In this document: positions 35,986-48,900 of the stretch, piece by piece
How the letters are laid out: each line of letters starts with the position of its first letter
How positions within the stretch are numbered: the stretch's first letter is position 1
Source: Gymnorhina tibicen
Taxonomy: Eukaryota > Chordata > Aves > Passeriformes > Artamidae
Reading direction: 5' to 3'
Length of the DNA stretch: 64,000 nucleotides
Assembly: GCA_013399875.1 (NCBI GenBank)
Contig: VXAZ01003899.1
Coordinates: 558,217-622,216 of the forward strand
Made by a program: the position numbers and the translations under genes
The notes under the pieces: model-generated
The model's input: the letters and a program-made list of their open reading frames with translations, nothing else
Databases searched by the model: none
Told to the model about the DNA's origin: nothing

Positions 35986-38900
35986 GCTGTCTCATTTGTA
36001 GGCTCTATTCATCTGACAGCTGAGAATTATCAGTACTGATGCTTCACTCCCTCTCTTTTTCTCCAAGGTAGTGATTTGTCTATGTTATGGGTAGGTAAGC
36101 TTGACAAAACATTGCACATTAGCAGCTGAGACAGTGTTTGAAATGGGAAAATTGCTAGCAAACTGCTCCATTAGAGACCCAAATAACAAATTCTTTCTTT
36201 CCCTCAATGAAAGGGAGGTAGTTAAGGCCCAAATTAATACGTCTGTCTCCCCAGCTCTGCAGGGGGAATCAGTCTTCAAGACGAATGGCTTCATCACTCC
36301 TGAGTGTGAGCTGGCTCTGCTAAGTCCCTGTTAGGCAGAGGTTTTTATCCTTTATGTTTTGCCATCCTGGGTGTGAGCAATACAGGCGCCACCGGAGGAG
36401 GTGATGAAAAGATTTGCACCTCAGTGAACTTTGAGATGGATTAGCATGGGAATCTGAGTGCTTATTCTTTACCCTGGGATAGTTTTTCATCTTTAACGGC
36501 GTGGTTTCCCGTGATGGTTTCCCCGTGTTTGTTTTGTTTTGTTTTTTTCTCTGATATGTTTACTTTTTGCTCTCATTGCTGCAAAGTCATTTAAAAAAAG
36601 TGGGAAGAAGGAGGACTTTATCCTGTCTAGCATCATGTTATTGCAAGAAAAAATTTATCTGAATCCATTGGGCCCTCATGCTTTCCAATCTCTGATGTTA
36701 TATTAGAGAAGAGAAAGGAAATTGTTCCTGTCCTTTGATGTTGTTGTCGAAGCCTCTAAAATAAAGCTCGGAGAGGCAGACAGAGCATTGCTGTGTGTCG
36801 GGAGGAGGAGATGTGCTTCAGTTCACCTCGGCACTCAGCTGGCAGCAGGCGACATGGCACAGCCGCACGGGGAACAAAGGAGCAACAAAAGCCACTGGGA
36901 GTTTGAACATGGCCAATTCATTTTATCAGTTTTTTGAATTCCACTTGGCGAGTCTCTTAAATAGATCTGAGTATGAAATACCACAGAGAATCAAGAAAAA
37001 TTTTATTGAGTTGTAAGAAGCCTTAAATGGGAGAGGGGGTAGTAGTTTAAATTATCGAAATTTAGCCTTTTAGGACTGTGTGCCTTGTACAGATTTCTCA
37101 AATGTATTGTAAAATTATTTTATAGTATATTCTCATAATATCCCAAAAAAATGAACTCCCAGATGTTGCTTTGCACTAGCACAGATGGTTTTATAGTGTA
37201 TGACAGCACTTCATAGTATAGGGATAGACCATAAAAACACAGTTTTCCAAAGGTCATATTCTACGTAACCTGGGTAATCTTCTCTGAAATAAAATGTGGC
37301 TGTAAAATTTACACTTTTTCACTTTTTGGAGGAAAAAATGACAACGTTAGGTAAGAGTACTGTTTTTGACTTAGTTTCAAAGATGGCACCTCTAGCAGTT
37401 TCCCATTCTATGGTTTCTAATTAAGCCTTCATCACCCTGAAATTGCCAACACCCCTTCTGGCAGAACCTAGAGTTTCTTGAGATTTTTAATCCTCTGCTG
37501 TACTCAACTTGTCATGTATGAGCTAAGTGAGGTGAAAGAGTAAAGTATTAATACAAACAAGGTGGTTTCTGTTATTTTACTTGTGTAACTGCATTGTGTT
37601 TTTCAGGCTATGTCTGCCATTCTATAACATGCATTTATGTAAAAAGTGAATAGAAGTCAGGGTTGTACTTCATTCTGTTAAAGCACAGGCTTATTTATTG
37701 CAGCACTGGACTTACTGCTCTGTTTTGTGCCCAAGTTGGAGCCCACCTGCGAGCACACCCTAAGAGAGCCCGTGGTGCTCCTCTGGTACCATCTGCAAGG
37801 TGGAGTGCACTGAGCAGAACATGCTACGTGCAGTCTGTAGTCCTTCATTTGCAAAGGGCTTCATGGAATAAAAAAATGTCAGGTGCTGTGGTGAAAATAT
37901 AGCAGCAGATGACAAGAGCCTTGTCCATCTATTTCTGTACAGGCCATCTGCTCCAGATTTTGTAGGAGAGGGTGAAGAGTTCACTAGGTAGCTTCAGAAG
38001 GCAAGTCTCAAATAACTCCTGTTTCTGTCTTCCTCTCCACTTTTTCTAGAAATGCCCTTTTTTATTATTTTATTTTTTATTACTTGGGACCTGTGGCTAT
38101 TCCGATTTTGGATGGTTTTTTTCACCCTACAGGGGGAGAAAATTCTGTGTATATTTCTACCCTTGAGTCACTAAAATTGCCTTGGAATCTTGCTTGTAAA
38201 AAGCAACACGTTTCCCCCCCGCCCCATTCCCTGTATTTGGGTTTCCCTGTAAGGACTGCGATGCTACCCCCATGTGCAGGATGGGTGAACCCCCAGTCTC
38301 CATCCCCAGGGCCAGGGAACTGGGCAGACATGACCCTCTTTTGTTCCTAGAAGTGTCTGCACAGAAACACTTGGGAGGAGTTAAACACCCGACTGGCAAG
38401 CTGACAAAAAGCCTTTATGGGAAGAGTGTGTGCTGCTAATTCTGGTGACAAACACCCAACAATAGTGGCGTGCTGGAGCTCACAGCAATTTGCATTTCAC
38501 TGTGGACTCGCCAGAAATTAAGCATGTTATATTTAGACCAACTGGAAGGGAAATCTCAGACACTAATTCAAATCACAAAACAAGGAATAGAATTAACTCT
38601 GATCACAACCTTTAAAAAATAGACGGCTACAGAAATAAAAGAGGGAGAGCACACTGGCTGTGTTAAGTTGACTGTGTAAATATCAAAATATTTGTTCTTA
38701 AATAGCTTCTTAGAGTATAAATGAGCTGGCAAATTATCTTATTTTCAAGGGGATTTTTTTCTTTTGTTTATGAAAGCACAGATCACCAGAGGGATGGAGA
38801 GCTTACACACTTTCTCTCTACTATTCCCTAGTACTTTACAAACCTTGATTTATTTCTCCCTTCTCCCATTTCACTTTATCGTCATTTGTGGTTCTAAATT

Positions 38901-39461
38901 TTTTTTCCTCCCCTCTGCATTGCTGCAGCAAGTTGAAATGACTAGAGTGCTTCATTCCATCATTCCAATATGTTTTTGTATTTCAATTCTGAGCCCTTTT
39001 CAACCACAGATTTTTTACTATTTAAACTGTTGCTTTTTATGACACTTCGGGGAAAAACATGCACAACACTTCAATAATAACTAAGGGCAAGGTAAAACCA
39101 CATTTTGGTCTCAGTCCCAACTCAGTAGAAGTTTAGCTGCCATGGTCAGTGGAATTTGTTGTTTGAGGATCCACTTTTACATTTCTAATTGAGACGAATG
39201 TTTAGAGTTCATCTGAGGAGAAGCCATTCCTTGTAGCAGGAATTCAGGAACTTGCTGACAAATACTTGAAAGTACTACTGGGAAGGAACAGAAATTAATC
39301 TCAGGGGTTACTGTAGGCGGCATCTTAAAGCTGCTTACATTTTATGTCAGTGATACATGCATTTATGGTACTTCATAAAGAATACTTCTTTCAAGCCAAA
39401 TCTTAGAAATAAAAACAGCAGCATTTTCATGTAGTCTGGACCATATTTTAGAATAACTTAA

Positions 39462-39489
39462 GTATAAGTTGGAATGTATAAGTTGGAAT
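39462..39489. repeat. Perfect 14-bp tandem duplication
   Basis: GTATAAGTTGGAAT occurs twice head to tail with no mismatch. This suggests a recent local duplication. Confidence 0.9.
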
Positions 39490-40038
39490 AGGAAGATGCA
39501 GGGGTTTTTTTCCGGTTTTAACACAAAATGCTCGCCACCCTCTTAAAAATCTGAATTCATCTTGCAGTGAATTCACTTTGATTTCTGGCATGTTCCCACA
39601 GGTTGTTGCTCCTGAACTGGTCTGATTGTATTGTTAATCTGCTTACTAAGCTGTCACAGCCTAGCCTAACTTTCAGTTTAGATAGCTACATTCTATTTAC
39701 AACAGCTGGTCAAGGAAAGCATCTGTATTTTCTATTTTCTACCTTAACTTTAAAATATTCCTACTATTCTTTATTAATTCCATGAGCCTTAAAAGTGCAA
39801 TTTCTTTAGCTTGTGACCTTTTTTCTATACCAATTAAGTGCAGTCAAAGAGATTATTTTATTTTTCTAGGTCGTTTTCTCAGTATTTTCTCTATTTAGTG
39901 GACTTCAAAATAAAAACATGTTTTGCATAAAACCCTGTAGAATTGCTTTATATTTATATAAAATGTGCTGTCACATTTAACGTGATTCCTGTCCTGTAGC
40001 TGTGTAGTTAACATGTATATTGCTTTGCTTGTTTTCAG

Positions 40039-40110
40039 ACGTTTGGAACAAAACCTCATCAAAATCATTCCCCCTGGAGCTTTCACCCAGTACAAGAAGC
40101 TTAAGAGAAT
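40039..40110 (+). CDS. SLIT3: SLIT3 exon: first LRR of D2 (about human exon 10)
   Basis: This 72-bp phase 2-2 exon encodes one 24-residue LRR, beginning RLEQNLIKIIPPGAF and ending YKKLKR. It is the first full repeat after the D2 cap, about residues 308-331. The first base completes the Ile codon begun in the LRRNT exon and the final AT starts the next Ile codon. The acceptor is gttttcag and the donor gtaagt. D2 carries the Robo-binding concave surface, so this exon is in the functional core. TQYKKLKR is the SLIT3 form; SLIT2 has SPYKKLRR. Third positions are about 57% G/C. The exon stands alone between introns of 15 kb and 5.2 kb. Confidence 0.97.
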
Positions 40111-43100
40111 GTAAGTTTTAATAAGACCAACATGCAAGAGCAATCATGAATCTTCTCGCTTCAAGTTCAATATCTTCATTTTAGAAACATGTTGGCAATT
40201 CTATGTTGAAATCACTGGGGATAGCACAAATCATCTCTTCAGAGTGTAAGCAACAATGGAATTTGGTTCAGGAGGCCTAACAGTGCATGAAATCCTTAAT
40301 AATGCTTAATTTCACTTCTCTTATAAATGATGTGATTTAATTAGTTGTTAGTCTGTTCAAACTTCAAATCTGCTTCCTCAGAAAAGATTTGAAGTTCGGG
40401 TTTTTTTCTCATCCGTTCTGGTGCCTGTTTGCAGCACGTCGGGGTGGCTGACCCCAGTTATAGCAGGAGTCACGTTCTTGCAGAGCAGTGAAGATTTTTT
40501 TGTAGTGCCTTTGATGTCCTGATGTTGAAATGGTTTGACTGTTTACAAGAAAACAAAGAAACCTGCTGGAGCTTGTTTTCTCTGTCGCTTAATCACCAGC
40601 AGATACCCAGATAATTCTTTCTTTTATTACCTCTTGTGTTTTCTCTTTGGATTTAAAAAAAAAAAATTAATCCTGATGTGTAGCAGTGCTGTCATGCAGA
40701 TAACACGGGGCATTCCCCCAGTCAGGTTTCTCTTTCATTTTTGAGTGATGTATGAGAGATGATATGACAGTTGCACAATGACACAAATAAAGGGAAAGCA
40801 AGTTACCCCTACTTCACCATAGGGTGAAGATGTGGATGTTGCCACTGGAGCAGTAACTTCCAGAAGTCATTCAGGCTTTGTGGCTCAGTGCTAATGCTGC
40901 TGAAAAAGTGCCTTTGCAGTTCTTCTCTGATATGAACCCTGGAATTAAGGCATGTCAGCTCATTTCACAGAAGACACTAGATTATCAGATAGCTGATGCT
41001 TTGGGAAGCTGAAATGAGCTTGCGCCACACCGCGCATTTAAGGGCAAAATTGTTGTGTTTTCCAGTCCAAACTTAGCAAGTTGTGGGAGCTGAAAAGCTG
41101 TAAATATGGATCTTAATATTTAACAGGTCAAATCATCAATCTTAGGTGGTCTCTATTCTTCTGTCTCACTTTCAATATAGCTGTATGTATTTTTAAAGAA
41201 GTACTGTATTGGATAGTGAGATGGTAATTTCAGTGAATAATGATGGATCCCTTTTCAGTGACCTAACTTGTAACTTTTTTATTATTAAAATCACTACATA
41301 GTTCTTTCTAAGGCATGACTAATTTTAGATTTTTGCAATGTTTTACTGTCTTTTCATTTTTCATTGATTGGTGAACCCTAGTTTTATGGGAGTTGACCAA
41401 AAAAATATTCTTTAACGTGACTGGCTGCCCAATCCAATGCAGCACTTACCATGTGAAATGGTTAATGTTAGAATTTCTCAGCAGAATTCCATTAGCAAGT
41501 TGTGTTAACAGCTTTTTGGGGTATAATTGGCATACTCATTGAGATCTGAACTCATAATTAAATAATAAGTTATTGTGCCAGATGATCTGTGCCAAAGCTT
41601 AGTTAACGTGACAGGATCTTGTGGGAGAACTTGGGACAGGTATTTGGGCTGCAGAATGTCCCATAACAAACATGATGTTTTGCCATTTGTTTATCCACCT
41701 GTCTCCTTGTTAAAGGTTTGTTCTGAGGTTCTGAATTGAGCAACAGTTCTGTTACGCATAGTTTAATTGAGGATCTTTTTTTCAGTATTTAAAGAGATTA
41801 TTGACACCATCTTTTCAAGATCCTGTTAACACAAAAATATACTTTGGTGAAAAGATTATCTCTTGAAAGAATCATCCATCCTTTTCCTTTAGAGGAAGGA
41901 TATGTTCAATATCATTGAAGTTTTGTTAGCCTTTCTTCATTTCTGTCACTTTGATTTCAATGAGCAGTGCCATAGCAGGAAGATTATCAATTTAATTAAT
42001 ATATGCCCTACTGGGGGTACAAATGAAGAACGTTAATATAATTGTTGTTATTATTACTATTAGCTACTATAATAATATTTTATATCATTCAGAGGATAGT
42101 ATTAGCATAACCCTCTAAATCGTATTGTGTTTTTCTCCTTCTGGTGAATAAATATGTAAGATAGTTAGTGATAATAGTCCTCATTTGCAACTCTGTACTC
42201 TCTGTATTTTGATTTTTTACTGAGTATTTCCTGCAAGATAATGAAGTTTCCTTTCCTTAAATAATTGGATAACTGAGATTAATTATTAAATTAGATCCAC
42301 TTGTCCAACATAATCTTGATATGACTTGATATTATTAGGTCAAGATGATAGCAGAAAATGTATATTAATTCAAGTGTTATACTTGCATATAGATGAAGTT
42401 TGCTGTTTAGAATGTCTCTTCAACAACTTCCAGGATGGGAGAGTTATTCTGATGATTGAGTTTTAGTAAAGGAGCTGAAACTTTTTTTTGTTTTGAACTT
42501 AACCATAATTGCCCACATGTCCTGTCTCTGCTCTTCTGAGGCTTTTAACTAACAAGTTTGTAGAGCAAGAGTAAGAGCCAAGTACATAGAAAAACTTTGG
42601 AAGATGTGGTTGCACCTCGCTAGCTCTGATGCTTGTAGTGGCATTTCATGTTGTCAGTTTAATTTTACCACATTTTAGCAGAAAACACATTGAGATTTCA
42701 CAGGCTTCCCAGTAGCTCTGTGGAGTCGATACATTTTTAAGCAGCTTCTAAAAACTAAACCATATATGACATGGATTTTGCTGAGTACTCTTGTCAAATG
42801 GGAAAATCCATTTTCTATGTTAGAGATAATCGAGTAATCTGTTTTTAATAATGTTAGTCAAGAAAGAGAATATTCAACCAATGCTATTAATAGTTTTGCA
42901 TTTGGCTGCATCTAAAAATAAATTTGTTTTGGTTCAAAACCTTTTACAGTGAAGATATTTAAGCCATGACATTTAAGTCGTGTTACTCAGCAACTTGCAG
43001 GGTATCCTTGCTGCCCTGGCACAAAGTCAAAACCAATTTATGTCCCTAACTGGTGACTGAGCACAGCCACCCTCCAAGGTGTGTGCAACAACCTTTTCAG

Positions 43101-45306
43101 AGATTTCTACCGTGCTCTCAGAGGTGCAGGGAGGGAGTATGAGGTGACTGATGTCATCCCCGCCTGAGTGGAATTCTGGTAATTTTATTTCATTTCCAGT
43201 TGAAGAGGCACACTTCCCCTGAGTGATTCAGAGATACCCTAAACTATGAAAATGAGCCTTATGTCATCTAAATTGTCTCAGCGGTGCAGCTTGGAAAAGC
43301 CTCTCTCTGTCTTGATGTAAATGAAAGACAGAATAGGACAATCTTACCAAAGCAGGCCAAACAAAGGGAACAAAAATACAAGGACAAAATTGAATCCCTT
43401 TCTCTCAGTGAAGTCAGAAGGAGATGGAACCTCCTTATCCGACAGCAGTGGAACTTGGGCTCTAATGGAAAGGAAATAATGTGTCTAATTATCTTCTAAT
43501 GCTGATTGTAGTGCATCTGCACAAAGTGAGAGAGTGTCGTCGCCCAGCATGGCATTTCTGCACGTTCAGACACCATTAGTTATACACTCATTAGCGTCCG
43601 GACATGGGGAGAGGGGAAGGATGGAAATGTTGAGGCGTAGCAAATCAGTAAAACAGTGCTGAAATCTTTCAAAAACTAGATGCCCCTTTTCAGATGCCTG
43701 TCATTGTTCAGCAAACTCGCCTTTCGTGTGGTTTTAACAGATTTTACTACATTCCTCAATAAATAGATAGGACTGATCCACTTCGTACTTCTGCCTAGAT
43801 AAAAAGCAGCATTCGGTCTAAACAAGTTTCACAAAAACCTGTATAAAAATAAAAATAAGTATTCCTACTTTCACGGTGACAAGTTTGGCTGCTGTAAGTT
43901 GAGTTGCAAAACCAAGACCTTCACGAATTCTGTCCTGCTAGGCAGGATGTTGGCAGAGTAATTCTTAATGAGCTTTAAAAAAGAATCAAGTTTCAGAAAG
44001 GGACCAAAAAAACCAAACAAAAAAATCTCACTTTACATGGTTAGATTTGAAAAGAGTTAGAGGACCTCATTAAAATTTTAACCAACATAATTTGTAGCTC
44101 AACAGATGTAGAGAATGGAAAACCTTCTTACTTTCTGATTAGTGAGGTCTCATTCAAGTTTCTTTAGAGTCTCCTTGTATCCATAGCATGTGCCCCAGTG
44201 GAAATATCAGTGAAGATGTACATGAAATACTGTATTGCTTCAGCTCTCTGTGAAGAGATTTGATACTACTGATACAAGCTGATATCAGCTGTCAGGGAGT
44301 GCAGCGAGGTGGCTGACAGTCGTGACTCAGCTCAGCACCAGGTTGAACTGATGGACAGAAAGTCTGGGTGACAGTGACAGTCACAATGAGGCACCCAGCT
44401 CTGAGCACCTGGGTGCCAAGTGTAGTAAATCGGGCTCCTTGTATAAAGTTACTGTGGCATAATCTGTATTTGTCTTCGTGTTCTTGGCTGATTATGGTTC
44501 AAATTGAAGAGTATTTTCCAAACCAGGAACACAGTTTACTTTAAAAATATAGCAGGTAATACTGATCCCCCTCACACCATAGCCAAAAGGGTGGAATCTT
44601 GTGTGCTCCCTGACAGGGTCTGCAGCAACTCGGCATCCCCGCAGTGCTGCTGGCTACAGAGCTCCACAATTCCCATTCAGGTGCTTGAAGACTTTCCCTG
44701 TGTCTGAAAACTTCACCAGATCAAGGCCGTGGTGGATTTTGGGCTCCGTGTTTTCTCTAGGCCATTAAAGCCCAGAGCTCAGCAGAACAGTGCCACGCTC
44801 CCCAGGAACACTGGTGCTGCTTTGGGATCGTGGGCTGGGCAGTCTGCATGATCCTCTGTACTCTGCACTCTTATAAAGCTGGCCTTCCATGCCTGCATTG
44901 AAACATTCAGACAACCCTTATGCTTTGTCATGGGCTGCTCCTCATGCTTGAGGGCCACCCCACAGGTCACAGAGCCATCTCCAGTATTAATAGGTCTTGG
45001 GATGGTTGTATCAACATCACTGTTGTTCTTCATAAAAACCTTTTTTTAATGTCCTTAAAATGACAGACCATATTAAGAGGCATGCTCTCTATTGAGGCCA
45101 TGGCCTGTCATACTGACTGATGTTTTCTGATCCTTCCTGGAATTTGCCTATCTCTGCCCTTACATAGTTCATCATTTCTGGGAGATAATATGTTCATTTA
45201 CTTCTGGTTTTATATCAAGTGTGTTCTTCCAATAAGCTACAGCTAAAATATTTTCATCAGATTCCTGTTTACTAACCTTTTTTTTAATCCTTTTTTCTCT
45301 TTACAG
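40111..45306 (+). other. SLIT3: SLIT3 intron between first and second D2 LRR exons (5,196 bp)
   Basis: The intron has a gtaagt donor and a tttacag acceptor after a T-rich tract. It is AT-rich with no mobile element that I recognise. An A12 run lies at 40655-40666 and a short A/C tract at about 44003-44026. AT-rich unique DNA at 41390-41700 and 43500-43640 has few simple repeats and could be regulatory. I see no exon. Confidence 0.85.
40655..40666. repeat. A12 homopolymer
   Basis: Twelve consecutive A in intronic DNA, not attached to a recognisable element. Confidence 0.9.
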
Positions 45307-45378
45307 AGACATCAGCAAGAATCAAATAACTGACATTGCACCTGATGCGTTCAAAGGCTTGAAATCTCTCATTTCATT
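45307..45378 (+). CDS. SLIT3: SLIT3 exon: second LRR of D2 (about human exon 11)
   Basis: This 72-bp phase 2-2 exon encodes one LRR, beginning [15 protein letters not shown] and ending GLKSLIS, about residues 332-355. The first base completes the Ile codon from the previous exon and the final TT starts a Leu codon. The acceptor is ctttacag and the donor gtaagt. DISKNQ and [13 protein letters not shown] match SLIT3; SLIT2 has DLSNNQ and ELAPDAFQGLRSL. The repeat belongs to the Robo-binding D2 domain. Third positions are only about 43% G/C, the lowest of the six exons. The frame is intact. Confidence 0.97.
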
Positions 45379-45796
45379 GTAAGTAGAAAACAGAACTGAA
45401 TGGGCATTTGGGGAGAGCTTGCATGTAAGAGGAATAAAAATGATAATGTGCTGTCTGGGGGAACGAACATATGTTTCTGTGTGCGTGTGCCAGCTTGTGT
45501 GAAGCATCTGATCTTTTGTAAATGAAAGATTGGTGATGAAGTTTAGAAAGGAGGACTGTCTGCAAGTCTCTTGTAAGGCTGCTGACTTCTGCACTTCACT
45601 TCTTCAAGTCAGTGCATTATTCAGTCTACTGTACGTGTGCACCTGCAGGCTGCCCCTGCACCCCTACCCCTCCCAGCACACAAAAACCCCACCTTAGCTC
45701 AGACACTGATTGCTGGTGTTAATCAGGGAAGAGTTGGGGAAATAATTCCATGCTGGATTTCTCTTCCATAGTAAAGAACTCTCTTGGGAGTTTTCT

Positions 45797-45917
45797 GGTT
45801 TATTTGTTTTTTGTGGTGTGGGGTTTTTTTGGTTTGGTGGTTTTTTGGTGGGTTCTTTTTTTGGGGTTTTTTTGTGGTTTTTTGGTGGTGGTGTTGGGTT
45901 TTGGAGTTTTTTTTTCT
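45797..45917. repeat. Near-pure G/T low-complexity tract
   Basis: Over about 110 bases the + strand is G and T with hardly any C or A. It is built from GGTTT, GGTGG and T-run words and contains several GGG and GGGG runs. The minus-strand open frame here (Pro/Lys/Asn/Thr-rich) is a compositional artefact. Confidence 0.9.
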
Positions 45918-48900
45918 TCAAACTAGTTAGGGAAGGACCTAACCATAAGAAAATGTTTGTATGTCTTAGCTGTAATTACTACTTTATTAAGCTGGAAGGG
46001 GACTAAGATATGATTTCATACAGAAGATAAAAGGAAGGTAGGATCTCTTGACAGCCATTTGTTTCTCTTTATAGAACACAGAAAACTGTGTGATTTAGCA
46101 GCAAGCTGAATTTACATGCAGCTGTATTTCACCTAGGTACCCACAGCACTATTAAAAGTCGAGCATTTAGTGGGTAAAAAGAGCAAGGTCAGAAGCTGCA
46201 TATTGAGGATAAATTAGAATAGTGTTAGAAAGCCCCATGTTGAGAGAAGAGGGAAGCACAACTAGAACAATATTTACCTGCATTAATTTTAAAGACAGTA
46301 TTGAAACAATTATCTCATTAATATTCATATAACAGAGCTTGCTTTTTAAAAACTGTAGTTTATTTCTACAAGCTGCCATATTTTTATTCTCTGAATACTG
46401 GATAATTCTGAGAAACTGAATAATTTTTTGACTAGAAGAATATCAGAACGTTATTAAGTACTAAACTTATATGTTGCAGTAAACCTCTGAGCCAGAATGC
46501 AGAAGGACTGGCGCTTTCTTGTGCCCTGAATCCAGCTGGGAGAATGCCAGAAATATATATTAAGTGTTGCTGGTGTTTGTTGAATAGTTCAGGCGGTGTT
46601 ATTCAGCATGCTGTGGAAATGGCCAAATCCCTCACTGCTGTCTGGAAACAATTCAGCAGGAGAGTGACATTTACTGAACGCTACAGTTTTGGCTTAGTAT
46701 GAAACTACTGCTGATGCTGCAGTGCTGCAGCTTCCTGGTCCTGGCAAACCTCCTGGTCAGGAGTGAGCTGGATGGGCAAGACATTTCCACTGGGCTTGAC
46801 TTCCCAAGGCAGAACTTACTCAGCTTTAGCACAGTTAATTCAGATACCCCCAGGTGGCCTCAGAAGTGTGGGATGAAACACATCAGAGTGGACAGAGAGG
46901 AAATGAGAATATAAATTGGGCAAGAATTTAAAGTGTTTTGACTTGCATACAGAAGCAAGTGACATGACTGTGTATTCTCTGCCCAGTCATCCAAAGTGAT
47001 ATTTTAAGTAAATGATGTTTGAATATGTTTATGTCCAAGTGGGTAAAATGGTGCTTAAGTTAATGCCAGTGGGTTACAGCAGGGAGATGAGATGCAGCAC
47101 AGCAAAGGCTGTAGCAAGGGAACTGCCTCCGAGTCTTTCCTTTGATCCATGTTTGCCTCAGTTTCCCTCCACCACAGACACACAAACCTGTAATACACAG
47201 TTGCTCCTCTCCTTGGCAGCCTTGTTTCTAGGACATTATCAACTCCCATCTTGAAATTATCTTCCTCCTCCTCTCGGGTCAGTTGTCTGCTGTGCTTTTA
47301 CTTCCTTTTGCCGTTCATCGCAGGAGGTCTTGCAAATGTTTTCCCTGTGGTTGACAAGCCGTGGTTAGTTCCCTCATCTTTCATGACCCGTCACCCAGAC
47401 CTGGCAGGTTCCTCCCTGTACTTCTTTCAGTTTCTGAGCCCTAGATATCTTTATGGAGCAAGATTATCTGCTGGTCAGCAGAATCTGGGTTTCTCTGAAG
47501 AAAGCTTCCCCAGGTTTCTACCCCTCAGAAGCAGAGGATCTTCTTTTGTCTGAACTTCACCACAGCCACCAGCCCAGCTCAGTCGGGCACAGAAAGACAA
47601 GTGTGAGAGAAGAGGGCTCCTTGGAGCTGCCAGCCCTGCCAGTGACACTGCCAAAGGGGAAACAACAAGGAGGCAGAAATGAAGTGAGACAGTTGCTTAC
47701 CAGTGTTCTCCCTCTTAAGCCGCTCAGTTATTTTGGTGCCCAAGGCCCCAGTAACTTTACTCAGCTGCATGCCCTGAAGGAACACAGCTCTGTATACAGC
47801 CTCAGCTCAGCTGAGAGCAACCCTTATTGTTCCTACACCTCAGTCAGATGTGATTGGTGCACACATTTTAATGAGACACCACCGAGGTTTAATCTCTGTG
47901 CAGAGCAGCTGGACTTTTCAGCTAGCTGCGTTCAAACCAGAAGAAAGGAGGGGAAAGTATTAATGCACAAATGAAAGTAAGCAACTTGGTTTCCTTTAAA
48001 AATGAAGTGCTGCTGTACTGCCTAAAATCCTGGGTTTTTTCTCCTCTTCATTATTCCCTTTTTGTGCTCCTCCCTCTGCTCCCTGCTCGCTTGCAATCGC
48101 AGTGCTCCCTATGGTCTGGAGAGCCAGAGTGCTCCTCTGGAAGGCAGCCAACACTGTTAGTCTGGCTGCCTAATGCAGGCCTATATATAGTGGGTTCTAC
48201 TCTGCTGTCTTCTGAAGTCAGCTTGGCTTGGTGTTTCCAGGCAGAAATGCTTCTCAGAGTACTCTGCCTATAGTACTTGTGTAGAGATGGTAGAAAAAAT
48301 GGTGTGTTGCAGTTTTCAAAACACAGGAATGTTTGTAATAGAAGCTGTTTCCTCTAAAATGTATAAAATTTAAATCTTTTAAAAATGCTAAGTGATCCAT
48401 GTGCTAGCAGGTCATAAGTTTTTATTGTAAATCTATATATTTTCTCTAACAAGAAATTCACCTATGGGAGTCAAACAGGCTACAAAATGTTTATACTTGA
48501 AAGCAGCCATTTCTGCCTTGGGTTTTCTCTGCATTTAGCAAAAAAAAGGGCAAGTTTGTTCCTGTAGGGTACTCAAGACTTCTTCATTCCCCACACACAG
48601 AAAAAAATAAGTTATTTTCTCTAAGCCCATTTTTCAGTGTTCCCTATTCATATGACTCTTTGAAACAAGAAATTTCTACAATTTGGGGATGCACATAACT
48701 TTTTTTTTCTGGTTGTTACAGAATAAGGAACCAGAATGATTATTCTTTTAAGAACATTTTTTTCTCCTTCCTGTAGTTTTCTGGCTTTTCCTTTCCTTCT
48801 CGTTGTGCTGGAAGAATTAGTCTTGCCATGCAATACTTCTTTTATATAAACATGAGAGCAAATAATTCTCTTGCATTGAGAAGTGTGGCAAAATTGGTTG

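Larger units (their letters stand above)
25045..40038 (+). other. SLIT3: SLIT3 intron between D2 LRRNT and first D2 LRR exon (14,994 bp)
   Basis: This is the longest complete intron in the window, with a gtgagt donor and a ttttcag acceptor. It contains a CR1 split by a solo LTR (25855-27275), a T13/A-rich stretch (29740-29770), a G/T-rich stretch (about 32205-32250), an A/C-rich stretch (33219-33298), a CpG-rich patch (35725-35985), a C8 run near 38213-38220 and a 14-bp tandem duplication at 39462-39489. Unique AT-rich DNA at about 36000-36480 has the look of non-repetitive regulatory sequence. GC-richer open frames at 28226-29590 and 34816-35238 show no domain I recognise. Confidence 0.8.

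Noticed and set aside
35496..36023. Overlapping frames of up to 143 codons over the CpG-rich patch
   Set aside because: GC-rich DNA has few stops. Frames overlap on both strands and none has a domain; the CpG patch itself is reported instead.
45694..45921. Pro/Lys-rich minus-strand open frame
   Set aside because: It is a translation of the G/T low-complexity tract.
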